From Vespa crabro (Eukaryota > Arthropoda > Insecta > Hymenoptera > Vespidae): a stretch of DNA of 64,000 nt. The stretch's first letter is position 1; every line of letters begins with the position of its first letter. Location of the stretch: contig NC_060972.1 of NCBI RefSeq assembly GCF_910589235.1, positions 5,226,272-5,290,271 of the forward strand. Direction: 5' to 3'. Shown one piece after another: positions 26,184-38,661 of the stretch. The notes under the pieces were generated by a model, which saw only the letters and a list, made by a program, of their open reading frames with translations, was not told where the DNA came from and did no database searches. The position numbers and the translations under genes were made by a program.

Positions 26184-27367
26184 TGAAAAGGAGGTCGTGA
26201 AATCGTCGCTTCGTTTCCGACGGAACGACTATGCCGGATGATACGATGACCAGATAAAGAAACGTCCCGAGGAAAGAAAAATTGACAAACTGATATAGTG
26301 GCTCGTTCAATTCCCTATACGATATACCCTCGAACAATTTTACAATGATATATATTCGTATTTAATTTTTTTTACCTTTTCTTTTATTCCTTATTTTTTC
26401 GAATCTTCCCACGTCTCACGTTAATAAATAAATAAAATTGAATCTTATATTGCTTTTCTCGACTTTAAATTCGTGAAAATTGAAATTCTTCACGAGCATT
26501 TCAACACTGCAAATTGATACTTGAGATTGAACCTTTCAAATTGAAATATTAACGTTTATTAAGTGTCAAAAACGTGAACGTTCCTAGTCAAGCACACATA
26601 GTATCTCTCTCGTTCGTAAATACATATTATTGCATCTTCAAATCATACATTTAATGGGTATCAACATCACGATCGCACAATGATGCTGATTACAGTAAGA
26701 TAAATGGACAACGTACATATTGTGCGAAGAAACAAATAAGGAAAAGATAAAGATGAATATACTGGTACGAAATACGACGTACCTACACCGTATAGTAAAA
26801 TGAAATTCCTCGGCCTTATAGTTTCATAACTAAAGAACCTCATTTCTCTTGCATTACCTTATCGATACATCTTCTCGTTGTACGAATATATGGATGCAAG
26901 AAGCTTTGTAAGATGCATTTATTCATAACTTCCTCTCTCTTGTACCGATACCAAGGTTTTTTCCGCTCTCACGGTAAATCTCTTCGAAATCGAATTCTCC
27001 TTGTTCTCCTAAAGCTTTCAAAATTTCTGTCGAAAACTATTGATAGATAACGAAATCAACTTCACTTCAATTTCGAACCGCTAAAACGTCGAATGGATTT
27101 ATGAATCATTTCTAATGATGAATTGATCAAGGATTTGAATGAAAATTGATCCACGTACGAGTAAAGTTTACCAAGAAATAAAATCGAGTAATAAAGTAGG
27201 CGTCGCTAACAAACAAAACAAAATGTTGCGATAAAAAGTCAGGAATCGAGATTCCATTTGGACAGAGCAAACAGAGTAACGGATGTGGTATTCTTTGAGA
27301 TTACAGCTCGCAATCTTCCTACGGTCAACCGACCTAAAGACGATTAAATTGTTGTTCTTGCACGCGA

Positions 27368-27370
<3 letters not shown>

Positions 27371-27421
<51 letters not shown>
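27371..27421. repeat. (GA)n microsatellite
   Basis: Uninterrupted GA tract of about 50 bases. Confidence 0.97.
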
Positions 27422-27423
<2 letters not shown>

Positions 27424-28120
27424 CGCGGAAACGACTGCGACGAAAAGAAAAAATTACAACGCGGAAAGTTACAACGCGACACGCGATTATCCTCGGCGAT
27501 ATCGTAACCCTACCCGCGTCTGTCATCGTCGAAACCGTCATGGTGGCAGGTACTCGTCCACCTATACCATACGCAAACATTTCTTTTCTAATATCCTTAT
27601 ATGCATGTACATCGCGTACCCGCCTTAAATACAATCACTTTATATTGCAAATTTTTTTAAAAGCCGTCTTTGTTTCTGTTAAACAACATGAATTTTTTTC
27701 ATTCTTATATCGTCATTGTTCAAGCTGAATTTTATGCTCATAAAAGTTTTCTTTTTACATTGAAAAGGTAAATCTTGGTCGGATTAACTTTCTATATAAC
27801 CTTCTATCTTTGCATCGAGCGAAGAAACTCCGGTACAGTGATAATTTGCGAAATGAGGAAGACGAGCTAAGAAGAGCCGGCACACGCGTAACGATTCACC
27901 TCGCTTGAAAAGGATTCATTGAGAGATGCAGGATTGACCGTCCGAGGTTAATAAGTCGGGGTCAAGTGCACTCGTATCGGATTAGCCGGTCGCGGAGAAA
28001 TTGACCTCCGGCCAATTGCATGGGTTCTCCGTTCGCGAGTCCGCCAGATGTGGCGAATAACTAGAATAAATAGACTTTGCAGGTCAACCAGAATGTTTCA
28101 TAACTCCTGATCTCTAAATT

Positions 28121-28152
28121 GTTCCTCATCAAAGAATATTTTGATGAGGAAC
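28121..28152. repeat. Perfect 13-base inverted repeat
   Basis: GTTCCTCATCAAA and its exact reverse complement separated by GAATAT, about 530 bases on the intron side of the exon at 28682. It would form a clean hairpin in RNA. Confidence 0.9.
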
Positions 28153-28681
28153 GTATATGCGTACTCATCGAGCATCGTCGACATATCGTAAAACTTTGAC
28201 ACCAAAGACATTTACCTATACGATAAACTAACTAAACTTACCGACGGGATTAATTAAAAATTGTTCACTTTTTGACTCCAAGTACAAAGTACAACTTTCG
28301 CAAAATAGATAAAAACGCACTCGAGCATTCGAGAAGAAGATTAACCGACGAGCCCTTCGTATCGCCGTTTCTCGGACGATCGATTATATCCCAATTCGAT
28401 TGATAGTCAAATTTTGTGTCAAATTATCGATGCTATAATTATTGATAAGTTATGTCATTTTGAATTATTCTCATCCTCAAAGACAACTTCGATTGGTAAA
28501 ATTGAAAAAATTTTACGAAGGGAACAAGCGCTTGATCAAATTTCGATCTAATAGCGTTCCTATAAATCTATTTTCTTTTATCTTATTTTAAACATTTGAA
28601 ATGGAAATAGAAAAGGATAGATAGAGAGAGAATAGACATAGTTGTCGCGCGAATGTAGTCGTATGTAGATTCTACACTTAC

Positions 28682-28786
28682 CCGGCTTCCTGCGCGAGCT
28701 CCACAGCACAGGAGGATGCGCGGAGGAGGCGACGGCAACGGAGGGCTTACCACCAGAGGCAGCCAGCTTGACTGCGTTCGGCAAAC
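28682..28786 (-). CDS. Pde11: Probable upstream exon of Pde11
   Basis: A 105-base minus-strand exon with textbook signals: acceptor cgtctttcgcAG (28788-28787) and donor GCCGG|GTAAGTG (GT at 28681-28680). Its frame reads LPNAVKLAASGGKPSVAVA then SSAHPPVLWSSRRKP and ends with a single G. That G completes the Gly codon opening the exon at 1661 (RRKP-G-LHLRSIEEPRM), so the phases agree. The peptide is low-complexity Ala/Ser/Gly/Lys, typical of a variable N-terminus, and I do not recognise a domain. Assignment to Pde11 rests on strand, phase and absence of another gene between. It could belong to a separate gene or only to one isoform. Confidence 0.55.
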
Positions 28787-28915
28787 CTGCGAAAGACGGA
28801 AAATCCGATAAAGAATTTATGTCAATTGTTAAATCAAATATCTGCGTCTACCTAGCTGGCTAACGCCGTCTTTCAATACACCGTCTTCCGTGTTTTCGTT
28901 ATAGCAGCTAATACT

Positions 28916-28917
<2 letters not shown>

Positions 28918-28963
<46 letters not shown>
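28918..28963. repeat. (TA)n microsatellite
   Basis: About 45 bases of TA, 130 bases upstream of the exon at 28682-28786 in gene direction. Confidence 0.97.
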
Positions 28964-28966
<3 letters not shown>

Positions 28967-29815
28967 AATGATAAAGACGTATCTCATTCATTTTTTCAAC
29001 AAAGATCTAATATCTCATTACGTTTGAAAGATTTAACACGCTATTTACAAGTAATTTTTTAAATCAAAGGTAAGCAAAAATAAAAGCTTTCGGACGAATG
29101 TCAGTCGACTTTTGTGGTTGGATCTATGTACAAGGGGAAACATCTCATCTCTAAAAGGTTCGTTCTTTCGTTCGTTCGAGCTTCTACTACTAAGGTAATG
29201 AAAGTGGCAAAAGCTATCGTAGCTAGGAGCCATGAGCTATTCCTTTCCAGCCAATAGTTCATCTTCAACGAAATTTTTGCCTGAGCCCAACTTAATTAAT
29301 TCAATTTGTTTACCATCTGATTGCGAGATGCCCAAGTGGGATCGAACATTGGGACAATTGTTAGAATAATCTATTCTTCTAGTTACCAAGATAAAAGAGA
29401 TACGGGGGATAATATGGAAAAAAAGGTATCCGCGCCGTGTTCTTTTGACTTGAAACCAACGGAAATCGTTATTACGGTGTATTCTCTTCGATTTTCTTCA
29501 GAAATCGATAATTAATCGCTGAATGGGCATCTTTGTGAATCTGTCGCGACAATGCCCGTACATACGTAGTACAAAGTCGAGATCATTTCGCGAAATATAT
29601 ATCTGATTACGCGATCATACAGAGAACAACCGTTCGGCAATTCGATCGTGTTATCGCGAAACACGATCGTTGGCGCCAACCGATATACATAGGTACGTAA
29701 CGTATTGTTACATGCTTCTGACAGTCACGTGGGCGATCCACGAGGAGGCGCGAGCGTGCATTGAATGTGACCAATGAGAATAACGATTACGATCGACAAG
29801 GGACAGAGGAAAAAG

Positions 29816-29822
29816 GCCGTCG

Positions 29823-29858
<36 letters not shown>
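29816..29858. repeat. (CGT)n trinucleotide tract
   Basis: About 12 uninterrupted CGT units after GCCGTCGCC. The reverse strand gives poly-Asp, with no supporting gene. Confidence 0.95.
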
Positions 29859-30642
29859 TTGATCGTAATGTCTAGCAGCAACGGCGGAAGAATGAAATGC
29901 GAATAAAAAGTGCCAATTATTTTTCTCGATCGTATCTGCGAACGATGCGAACTGTGATGATTTTCAATAAAAGTTCCTTGAATGCGAAGTAAAGCGCTAA
30001 AGTACAATGAAGTAAAATCGCGAAGCTAAGCGACTCGGTAAATGAATTGGGGGAGATGAAACAAAAGTACCCTATCCTGTCCCGTTCGGTCGTCCAATTT
30101 CTTTTCTACCGATTGGTTTCTCCATCGCAACGATCGCAATAAAAATTTGTGCAAAAATTTAAGCATGCGACGACGACGAAATGTTAGAAGCATAACAGGA
30201 TACATAATGCATGGTCTTGCAATTCAAACAAAAAACCCGGTCAAATTTCCCGGTCGAGCAGCTGACCTTGTCTTTCGAAGGAACGATCTTTTATACGTGC
30301 GCAACCGATCATACACGTCAGCGTGACGCGAATTGCGAACGGACCTAAGGAAAATTTTATGGGAATCCTCCGGTTCTCCCACAATCTTTTACCTTTCTCC
30401 TTTTCTCTAGGATTGACGAATAAATAAAAGTATTTACTTCGTCGAATATTAATAATACGATCGAATACTTTACCAAAGTAATAATGTTAATGTTAAGTCT
30501 TTCGATTTTAAATAATCTATTAATTATTTGTTCCCATTCGAATTTAGATGGTCGAAACCAGATAGAACAATAATCGAGCGATTGTCAATATATATGGTAA
30601 AATATTGGTTAATGATAAAGTAAGGAATATTTGCGACTATAC

Positions 30643-30817
30643 TTTCTGCAGCTGCTGTCCAAGATTTTGGCACTTCGAGGTTAACGCGTACGCCGACGGC
30701 CATATCGTCGTGGGTCATCGGATTCTTCTGAATTCGCACGGAACACGATGTTCCATTCACGAGTCGCGCTCGTGAAAGGAGATCGTTAAAGAAAATCGCA
30801 AAGGGGGATCGTAACAT
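30643..30817 (-). CDS. Candidate start exon of Pde11 (weak)
   Basis: Minus-strand frame from an ATG at 30817-30815, just downstream of an in-frame stop. It has 58 codons and contains LVNGTSCSVRIQKNPMTHDD and MAVGVRVNLEVPKSWTAAAE. A GT at 30642-30641 (GAAA|GTATAG, a weak donor) would leave one base, A, which with the GT opening the exon at 28786 makes a Ser codon. The phase is therefore compatible, but that has a one-in-three chance of being accidental. I recognise no domain. It may be the first coding exon of an isoform, part of another gene or a chance frame. Confidence 0.25.
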
Positions 30818-31734
30818 TCGCGTATTCGTGCGCTAGTCTGGGTGCGAGCTACGTGCGTAGTAAATGTATATCTACGATCGTATATCTACGATCGACGAAT
30901 TCAAAAGGCTTCTCGGGCGGAACCTACAATGGAGGACGCGCTTCGACCATTACCATTGCCATTACCATACTCAATGATGGATACGAGAGGACGTTATGCG
31001 CCTGATTCTCCCTACCAAACGAAACCTTGACAATAGCTTATTCACGAATATAGTCGCAAAGCGACGGATCTATCGAGGAGAGCACATCGTACGGCCATTA
31101 TTCCTTTTTGCTTTGGATTTTGGTTTTACCAAGATCTCGAGCCTTACCAGCCAACAATGAGACGTGGAAATTAACGTGAAAAAGGATAGAAAGAAAAGAA
31201 AGAAACGATATTCGATATTACAATGTATAATCGACGTATATCGATCGTACAGTGAGACATCGGCTTGATTCTTAAACGTCAAAACCGAGACCGATTTGGG
31301 TATTAAAGTTTGAATTACATTATGTCTCTACTATTGCAAATATAATGAAGCGTAACGAGAGTTACGTCATCCTGGAGTTGTAACGTAATATGTACCGTAA
31401 TATGTCATTGTACATCCGGTGACAGCGTAAAACAGTAGGCGTTATTCACTTTGCACGGGACTAACTGACACGAATCGTTCGAGCTAACCAACGAGTCCCT
31501 CTCATTTTTGCCTTTCGACAAAGAATCCTTTCCACGCGTTTCCTTGTTTCTTCACTTTATCCCGTTCTTTAAGAAAGATCAAATTTACATGCCAATAGAT
31601 AATCACAGCCATACAGATATCTATCCGTACACAAGATGTTTTTCGACTACTCCGCTAACTTGATTTATCACCTTGCGAGTTGTTCTATCAATGAAAGTTC
31701 ATATAATGGAAAGTTGGTACAAAAACATTTTTTA

Positions 31735-31765
31735 CATATATATATGTGTGTGTGTGTGTGTGTAT
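31735..31765. repeat. (TA)n(TG)n tract
   Basis: Short TA run followed by nine TG units. Confidence 0.95.
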
Positions 31766-32081
31766 AACACGAATGCGAAAGCTAGAGAATAGCGAATATT
31801 CTATAGGCAGAAATATCATGTACGTGCAACAACCGAGGGATACAATAATTCATTTCTCGTCAGTGGCGTCGGAGCGTATTTTTCCGCGTTTACAACAATA
31901 AACGCGTATGATTTCATTCGTACGAGAGTCTCGATAAATGGTCTAGCACCACTCTTATGAATGTATGGAACTCTCTTTGAACTCTTCGAAGGCCAGTGTC
32001 GAAGGTGAGTGTTACTGTTAAAACGGCCATGAGAAATATAGATCATATCGATTTACTGTTAGAGTTTATTCCGATAAAATA

Positions 32082-32120
32082 GCCGACGACGGCGACGACG
32101 AGGACGGCGACGACGACGAC
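32082..32120. repeat. (GAC)n imperfect tract
   Basis: GAC/GGC/GAG triplets, about 13 units. Confidence 0.88.
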
Positions 32121-33000
32121 TATGAGATTTGCCGAGTAACGAGAAACGGGGAAAGATTTTAATCCGTCCTCTCCTGTCCCCGATCATCTACGTCATTGCG
32201 GTACGTGATTTTACAAAGAGAAGCGAGGCAAGCTGGTAGACAGGCAAAACCAGGCAAGGAGGCCGGCAGGCAAGCAGACAGGAAAACAGGCAGATGGCGA
32301 ATGTAGTAGAGCGTTTTACGCCTGGTTTCTCGAAATTCGTATTAGGAATCTTTCATCGTACGTTCATTCTCCTAAATCATTCTTATCGATCCTTGAATTT
32401 AATTATTTCATTGAAATGTTTTTTAATCGAAGCGATCTGATAACGAAGCGACTCAAAACTTAGAGCCTCGCACACATACGTATATAACTATTATTTCATT
32501 CTCATTAAAGCTTTAACTACGAGCACTGGCTCGAACGCCATATGGAATACCGAATGCATACTCATCATTTTTATCTATTTTACTCAATGATGATATATCG
32601 TTGCACTCTGCATTCCTCTTATTAAGGTCTCTGCAACCTGGCCTGACTGCTCTTTCTTCAATTGTAAAACATGTGTTACACTGTTTCGATTAGTATTTTT
32701 TCTTCGATATCAAAAAAGAAACGAAATCACTCGAACGAGATAGTTAAGAAATCTTAAAGAAGGACGTTTCATTACGAGGTTAATCGTTAAAAACTCGTTC
32801 TTTTGAACATCAAAATGAATCTTTTCTCAAGGTAAAATCGACTCTAGGTTTCCCCGACGCGACGGGACGGGACGATATTCCCTCGGAGCTCGTCACGGTT
32901 AAAAAAGCTTGCTAGCGCTAAGTACGTTGGCGTAACGTACACGGATTTATATGACTTTTGTTTTGGAGCGAAGCTTTTATAAATGCTCGCAGACAAGACT

Positions 33001-33003
33001 GGG

Positions 33004-33047
<44 letters not shown>
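33001..33047. repeat. (GA)n microsatellite
   Basis: GGGGAGG leading into about 38 bases of GA. Confidence 0.97.
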
Positions 33048-33049
<2 letters not shown>

Positions 33050-33507
33050 GAGGCAACATACACACGAGTGAGGAGGAAAGAAGAACCATCCGGACCGGAT
33101 GCCAGTCTATGCGTCAGAAGAGACCCGTGGAAAATTACTGCGAGCCATATGACAAAGTATTCGACAGTACACGTTCGTACGTATACGCTATATAGGCCGT
33201 ATGATATTTCACAAGTACGATATATCTCTTTGATTTTGTACAAACCATTCCAAGTTCGGAAATATCCTGTCGAGTAAATAAATAGCTGATAAGTAACTGA
33301 TATTTACTATGCACACAAGTTGCTCGCCTCGAGAAGGAAGATAGTATAGAACTCGAAATAGAGCTCGGAATTATTAACTTTTCATTATTTCAAACTAAAC
33401 CTCCACCGCGTTCATATGTACGTATAGAGAGGCTAGTTCTCTCTCGATTAACTTTTCAAATTCTACTAAAATTCGAATTGAAAGACGGAAAACCGGAATA
33501 AACAATG

Positions 33508-33568
33508 GCGACTCATTTATTCCTAACCATTAAACAAAAATTGTATAATGATTAGGAATAAATGTCGC
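33508..33568. repeat. Near-perfect 24-base inverted repeat
   Basis: The left arm (33508-33532) and right arm (33546-33568) pair over about 23 positions with one mismatch and one bulge around a 13-base loop. It could be a hairpin RNA, a small palindromic element remnant or simple palindrome. Pairing does not extend outside the arms, which argues against a normal primary microRNA. Confidence 0.8.
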
Positions 33569-34910
33569 AAAAATCTAAATAAAACTTGCCTATAGATTGA
33601 TGATTACGGCGTAAACGAATCGAATATCTAAATGGAAACGTTTGTTATATCACTATTTCGAAGATATGTTATACTTTATAATCGGATATAGGAGTATGCG
33701 AGGTATAAAGTATAGGTAGTATAAGTAAAGTATAAGTAGAGGAACGATGAAAAAAATAAGTTTCTCTTTTCATGTAACTGCCGTTTAAATATCGAAAATG
33801 AGAAAGAGAAAGAGATGGGAACAATTATTATCGACCTTCATCCGAATAACATCATTGATTCTACTAACGATTAAGTATATCTATTACTTTATATCGTACA
33901 TGCGTATGTACAATATATCTATAAACTTGCGAACTTAGGACTAGAGCTTGGAAAACAATGTCTTATTTTGCATATTAAATAATTAAACCCGAATGCGTCG
34001 GGTTTTAATTATCAACAAAGCTATTGACTCGAAACATGGTCACAAAGATGGTTGTCAGTTATGACCAACTACTAAGAGCCTTATCAGAATCTTTGGTATA
34101 TCGATTTATCCGTACCATTATATTTATTCAGACGCATTTTATCGAGGACCCGACTTATTGATAAAGTTTAGACCAACAACGGAAGAAAAAAAAGGAAAAA
34201 AGAATCCCAACTCGCTTTAGATAAAATAAACGAGATGATCGGCTTTCGTAGATATACTTTATTTACTACAATTTTACGAAAAGTTACAAGAGGAATCGTA
34301 AACAGGGGTCAATGTCTTTCTTCTCCATAATAACAAGCAATGGAAAATAAAAGATTATCCAACGACAAAAGGATCATCCATTATCGTGTTATCGTTAATA
34401 AATAAATAAATATATAGACGGACTAAATAGCTTTTATATTTATATACTTGTATCATTTTTCTCTTTCTTTCTATCATTTTTATTTTCGCATCGTGCCTCT
34501 GATGTGTCTTCGAAGATTATCACGAACCTTTGCGATAGCACGAACAATGTTTCAGATAACGCTAGATAGAGAAAGAAGCGCGATAAATAGACACGAAGGT
34601 AATGATATCGAATAAAATGAAAGAATACATAGACAGAGAGCGAGAGAGAGCCGTTCGCTTTGCATTGAGTTAGCAAATATAAGTTACGAGTCTCCACCCA
34701 CGTGCATAATATTTCAACTTTACCGACAGAGCTTGTACCTTCACGCGCAAACGTATGTCGTATGAACATACATAATTGTAAAATAATCGTAAAGCATACA
34801 CGCGCATAATGATTCGCTTTCAAGTACACGCAAGACCATCGACAAATGTCAACGCATGTACTGTACTACACGCTTACATTGTTGCGCAATTCGCAATGAG
34901 TGACAGAAAC

Positions 34911-34936
34911 TTATAACCGCTTAACAGCGGTTATAA
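34911..34936. repeat. Perfect 10-base inverted repeat
   Basis: TTATAACCGC and GCGGTTATAA separated by TTAACA. Function unknown. Confidence 0.85.
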
Positions 34937-35231
34937 CCGCCGAACGTGTCGCTTCGGCTCGATGATCTAACGTTTTACCGTGAAACTTTGAAAAAAATGT
35001 TCTCTTCTTCCCTTCCTGGTATAGATCCAAGTGAGTTCGTTTAACTTTGCATTCGATAAGATTCCCTTTCCTAAAAGTTACTCAATATCTGTTACGTATC
35101 CGAATAACATATTGTCTTTCCCCGAAATTGCATCGTTTTCTATTTATTTTATCCCTTGCATATTTTCAAGAAAGTCTAAACAATGTAAATTTATTGAACT
35201 TCTATTGAATATCACAAGAAAAGCAAAAGAA

Positions 35232-35234
35232 TTA

Positions 35235-35267
<33 letters not shown>

Positions 35268-35268
35268 A
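35232..35268. repeat. (TA)n microsatellite
   Basis: TA tract with one TTA break. Confidence 0.95.
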
Positions 35269-36172
35269 AGGAAAATAAATAAAATAAGCAATAAGTTTAA
35301 GCGTTAAAACGAAAATGACACACAACGATCGTGGATTCGTAAGGAATCTATTTTCTCTATTTTCGTGCACGTCCTTAAAGAAAGAAAAATATTTTCTTAA
35401 TGTTAGCTTCTAGCAAACGAAACGTCGTTTGTTAGAAGCAACGCACACACCCAGCGAATCGATTTCAAGATGTTTACTATCTATAGAAAAACACAGTTGT
35501 TACGAGAGAAGAAACTTTGAAAGTTTAACTAGCAACATTATAAGTCTAAAAGCGAAAGGATGTCGTGCAACGAAATTCAATCCTCGAAATTCGATTTCAT
35601 CCTTCAACGGCAGCATAGAATTCTTGCGAGAGAATTTTAAAATAATATAGGGGACATTCGTCGAAGGGTCTCCAACTTTTGAAAATATGGCCGAACGCGC
35701 AACGTATTTATCAGTGAAATCTTGTTGATAAACAATTTTTTTTTTTTAACGAAAATCTAACTCTAGAGCTCTTCTACCATAGACTATACTCGCTTGAATT
35801 TGAAGTTGTAAAAGATATAAGTTGTAACCACGATCTCTCGAGTATGTGTACAACTTATTGCTCCTTTTTTCGAGCCTCATCGAGGTATTTCCGAGGATAA
35901 AGTCAATTTTTGTCTCTTCCCTCTCATTATTCCCTTTCCTTCTTCCACCTCTCGTATTTTCATCTCTTTTTTATCGTTCCCTAATCTACAGATCAATCTT
36001 AAGGACATTACAGGTCTACAGAAAATCAAGAAGTTCTTCCATTTAAATTCTTTCGCTTCTTTCGCCTCTTTCCTCAGAGTCCGGGAGATTGAAGCGAGAC
36101 CGATTAGAGAAGTTTCTATTGCCTTTTAAAATGGCCTTCAAAGAATGGCGACATGATTAACTTATTCGTTAT

Positions 36173-36200
36173 TCGATCGATCGATCGATCGATCGATCGA
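36173..36200. repeat. (GATC)n repeat
   Basis: About seven GATC units, self-complementary. Confidence 0.93.
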
Positions 36201-37052
36201 AAGGGAATTGATAAGTTAAATGCGCGCCAAATTCAAAATCAAAGACAAGTTATAAAGCGAGGCGAGAAATGCGGCTTATCGACGGTTAAGCAGCACGTTT
36301 CTCGGTTATTCGCCATTGATCTGTTCGAGATGAGTCATTAGTTAAACGTTACAGAGTTCTTTATTTTATTCTCTATCTTTCTATCGTATACTCTTTAAAC
36401 AACAAAAGACAGAGTAAAACATTGCACGGCACAAAGAACAATTCTTCTCGCAATTAGCGCGTTAACGCTTGCTGCTGCGACGTGAGAGAGATTAATTGAC
36501 TATATAAAATCGAATGTTTTAATGAACACCGAGAGGGATAATAAATTTGCACATGTGTATGTATTGTGTAAAGGATAGAAAGTGCGTATGCGGTATAATT
36601 GTTTAGAAAATTGAGAGGACAAATTTTTTTTCCATACCGTTATCACGAAGACGAATTCCACGAAAATCCACGTTAATCCACGTTAATCCTAGGCGTACAA
36701 TAACGAAGGATCCTTTGGGTTTCGTCGCTTACAACCTTGAAGATATTTACTCGTAGTGCGAAGAACGAACCGATCGATATCTCGACAAACCTTCTATCTC
36801 CCGATCGTATCTACGTCATGGAGTTCGATTTTCAACGCATAAATTCGTAGATACGTGTTCGTTCGTCGTGCTTTCTCTTTTCTTCTCTCCTTTATTCCAC
36901 TTTATTCCACTCCTTCTTTTCTACTTTTCACGATCGATATTTTCCAACTCGCGTTGTTCCTGTCCAAGGAAAAAATCCATTCGCTCCTTTGTTTACATAA
37001 CATTTCCAGCCGTCATTCGTACACACATATTTAACTACACATACGTACATAC

Positions 37053-37054
<2 letters not shown>

Positions 37055-37093
<39 letters not shown>
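37055..37093. repeat. (TA)n microsatellite
   Basis: Uninterrupted TA tract of about 38 bases. Confidence 0.97.
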
Positions 37094-37094
<1 letters not shown>

Positions 37095-37311
37095 TCTGGC
37101 GAGTATTTCACATTACAGTCCGACGTGCCTTAATGTCGCGCGTAACTACGCGAACATCTAGCCGCGTTATCAAGAAGAGAAAAAGCATCGCGTCGTATGA
37201 TCAAGGAGAGGAAAAGAGAGTCGATCAATTCGATCGATCTTTCGTGGATCGCGAGAAGGGGAGGGGCTTCGATCGAGGAAGCGCGTCGGTGCGCAGCGAC
37301 CTTCCACCTTG

Positions 37312-37314
<3 letters not shown>

Positions 37315-37353
<39 letters not shown>
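37315..37353. repeat. (CT)n microsatellite
   Basis: Uninterrupted CT tract of about 39 bases. Confidence 0.97.
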
Positions 37354-37354
<1 letters not shown>

Positions 37355-38661
37355 AGTAGAAAATTTCGAAAACTTTCTCGTCGAAGAACGCGATATCACG
37401 TCGATTTAGATACTTGTTGTGAATTATCACGGAAAATTTCGATCTAGAGAGCAACGACACGGCCTACCGAAATATTCGCTCGATATCCACGTCGTATTGT
37501 CTATCTCTTTCTCTCTCAAAGGCATATACACGCACGCACACATATACACTCGTGTGCTCGTCTTTCTCCCTCCAACGACAGTAATTTTTCGTCTTCGTCG
37601 TGCGCACGCGAGAACCGGCGGATCCTCGACAGGAGAGACGAAAACCTGAAGCAGGCGAACCTGCCGCACGGCATGCATGCACTGACTCTCGTCGGGCAAT
37701 ACGAGGCGACGGAACCCGAACCAGCCGCTGTGTACGCTGCTCGTGGAAGGCTATACACGCTCTCGCGAGCAGGGCCGTACCATAGAGAGGATCCGTAGAG
37801 CGCGGATACAGATTACCGCGAGAGAAAACGAAAACTCCTTTCTCTCTTTCACACTTTCGAGAAAGAAACGTCGATCGGACAAGGCTCGTCTCGCCGTTTC
37901 TCTGCTCCACCTATTCTTTCTTTCTTCTTACCTCTTTCTTTTCAATTTTTTCCCACTTTCCAAATCTTTCTTTCTGACGAATCTTTCATCCTCATTTATT
38001 GCCAAAAGTATCATTTCTCTCATTTTTTATCCCTCTCCACCGTTTACGTTACTCTATAATACGTTTACTATCTAATACGCACACTTCGTGTATTAATGAA
38101 GTAGGAATATTTTTATATGAACGGAATTTTACGTGCAACGACGAAATCATGTATTGTCGTAATAATGAAAAAATGTTAACAAATACACATATCCGCGATT
38201 GGTAAAGTATAATGGAAAGTGCATTACCGAAGATCGTATAATTTGTGTTATATTCGAATTAAATGGCCGTGCCAATAATCGACGATAAGAGTCGAACAGT
38301 TTTCAGCGTACAAATATATCATCTCGTATACTCGTAGATTTCTAGTACGTCTAATGAAACGAACAAGGAAATAATTGGAAAAACCGTATGAGAACTCGCA
38401 AAGAGGCGAGAAGGAAATTTTCCACATAGTACCGATATCGAGAAAGAGAGAACGGCGAAACAAAATGTTTCTACAAGTTCCAATGCTATTCAGACACGGG
38501 CCGAGGGGGAGGGGGGGTCTTGACCCATTCTTGATTCGATCCTGGCTATAGTGCGGTAGTCTAGACTACGCGCCGCGCTACAATCCGCCAGCTGTATGTT
38601 CGTGCGAGTACGCTCTAGAGCCTTCCCTTCTTCTCTTCTTCTCGTGATGCCACGACGTCGA

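Larger units (their letters stand above)
1662..28681 (-). other. Pde11: Long Pde11 intron (about 27 kb) filled with microsatellites
   Basis: Inferred from the exon at 28682-28786, whose 1-base overhang (G) completes the GC|CTG start of the exon at 1661. Other, unrecognised exons may lie inside. The stretch holds at least two dozen simple repeats, mostly GA/CT dinucleotides, listed separately. Apart from these I see mixed AT-rich sequence and several GC-richer islands (about 5390-5620, 14450-15300, 20470-20850, 24840-25080). I found no convincing gene on either strand. Confidence 0.5.
28787..30642 (-). other. Possible Pde11 intron or upstream DNA
   Basis: If the candidate exon at 30643-30817 is real, this 1,856-base stretch is the intron before the exon at 28682-28786. 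It contains a TA tract (28918-28963) and a CGT trinucleotide tract (29816-29858). I see no other coding exon in it. Confidence 0.25.

Noticed and set aside
26150..26190. Poly-A run as a retroelement 3' tail
   Set aside because: No upstream element, reverse transcriptase fragment or target-site duplication could be recognised.
30842..31030. 62-codon plus frame containing MEDALRPLPLPLPYSMMD
   Set aside because: Short proline-leucine repeat from CATTAC/CATTGC words, no splice or family evidence.
37464..37910. 148-codon minus-strand frame in a GC-richer patch
   Set aside because: Low-complexity Arg/Ser-rich peptide and no splice-compatible link to the exon at 28786. Could be untranslated leader but is not supported as coding.
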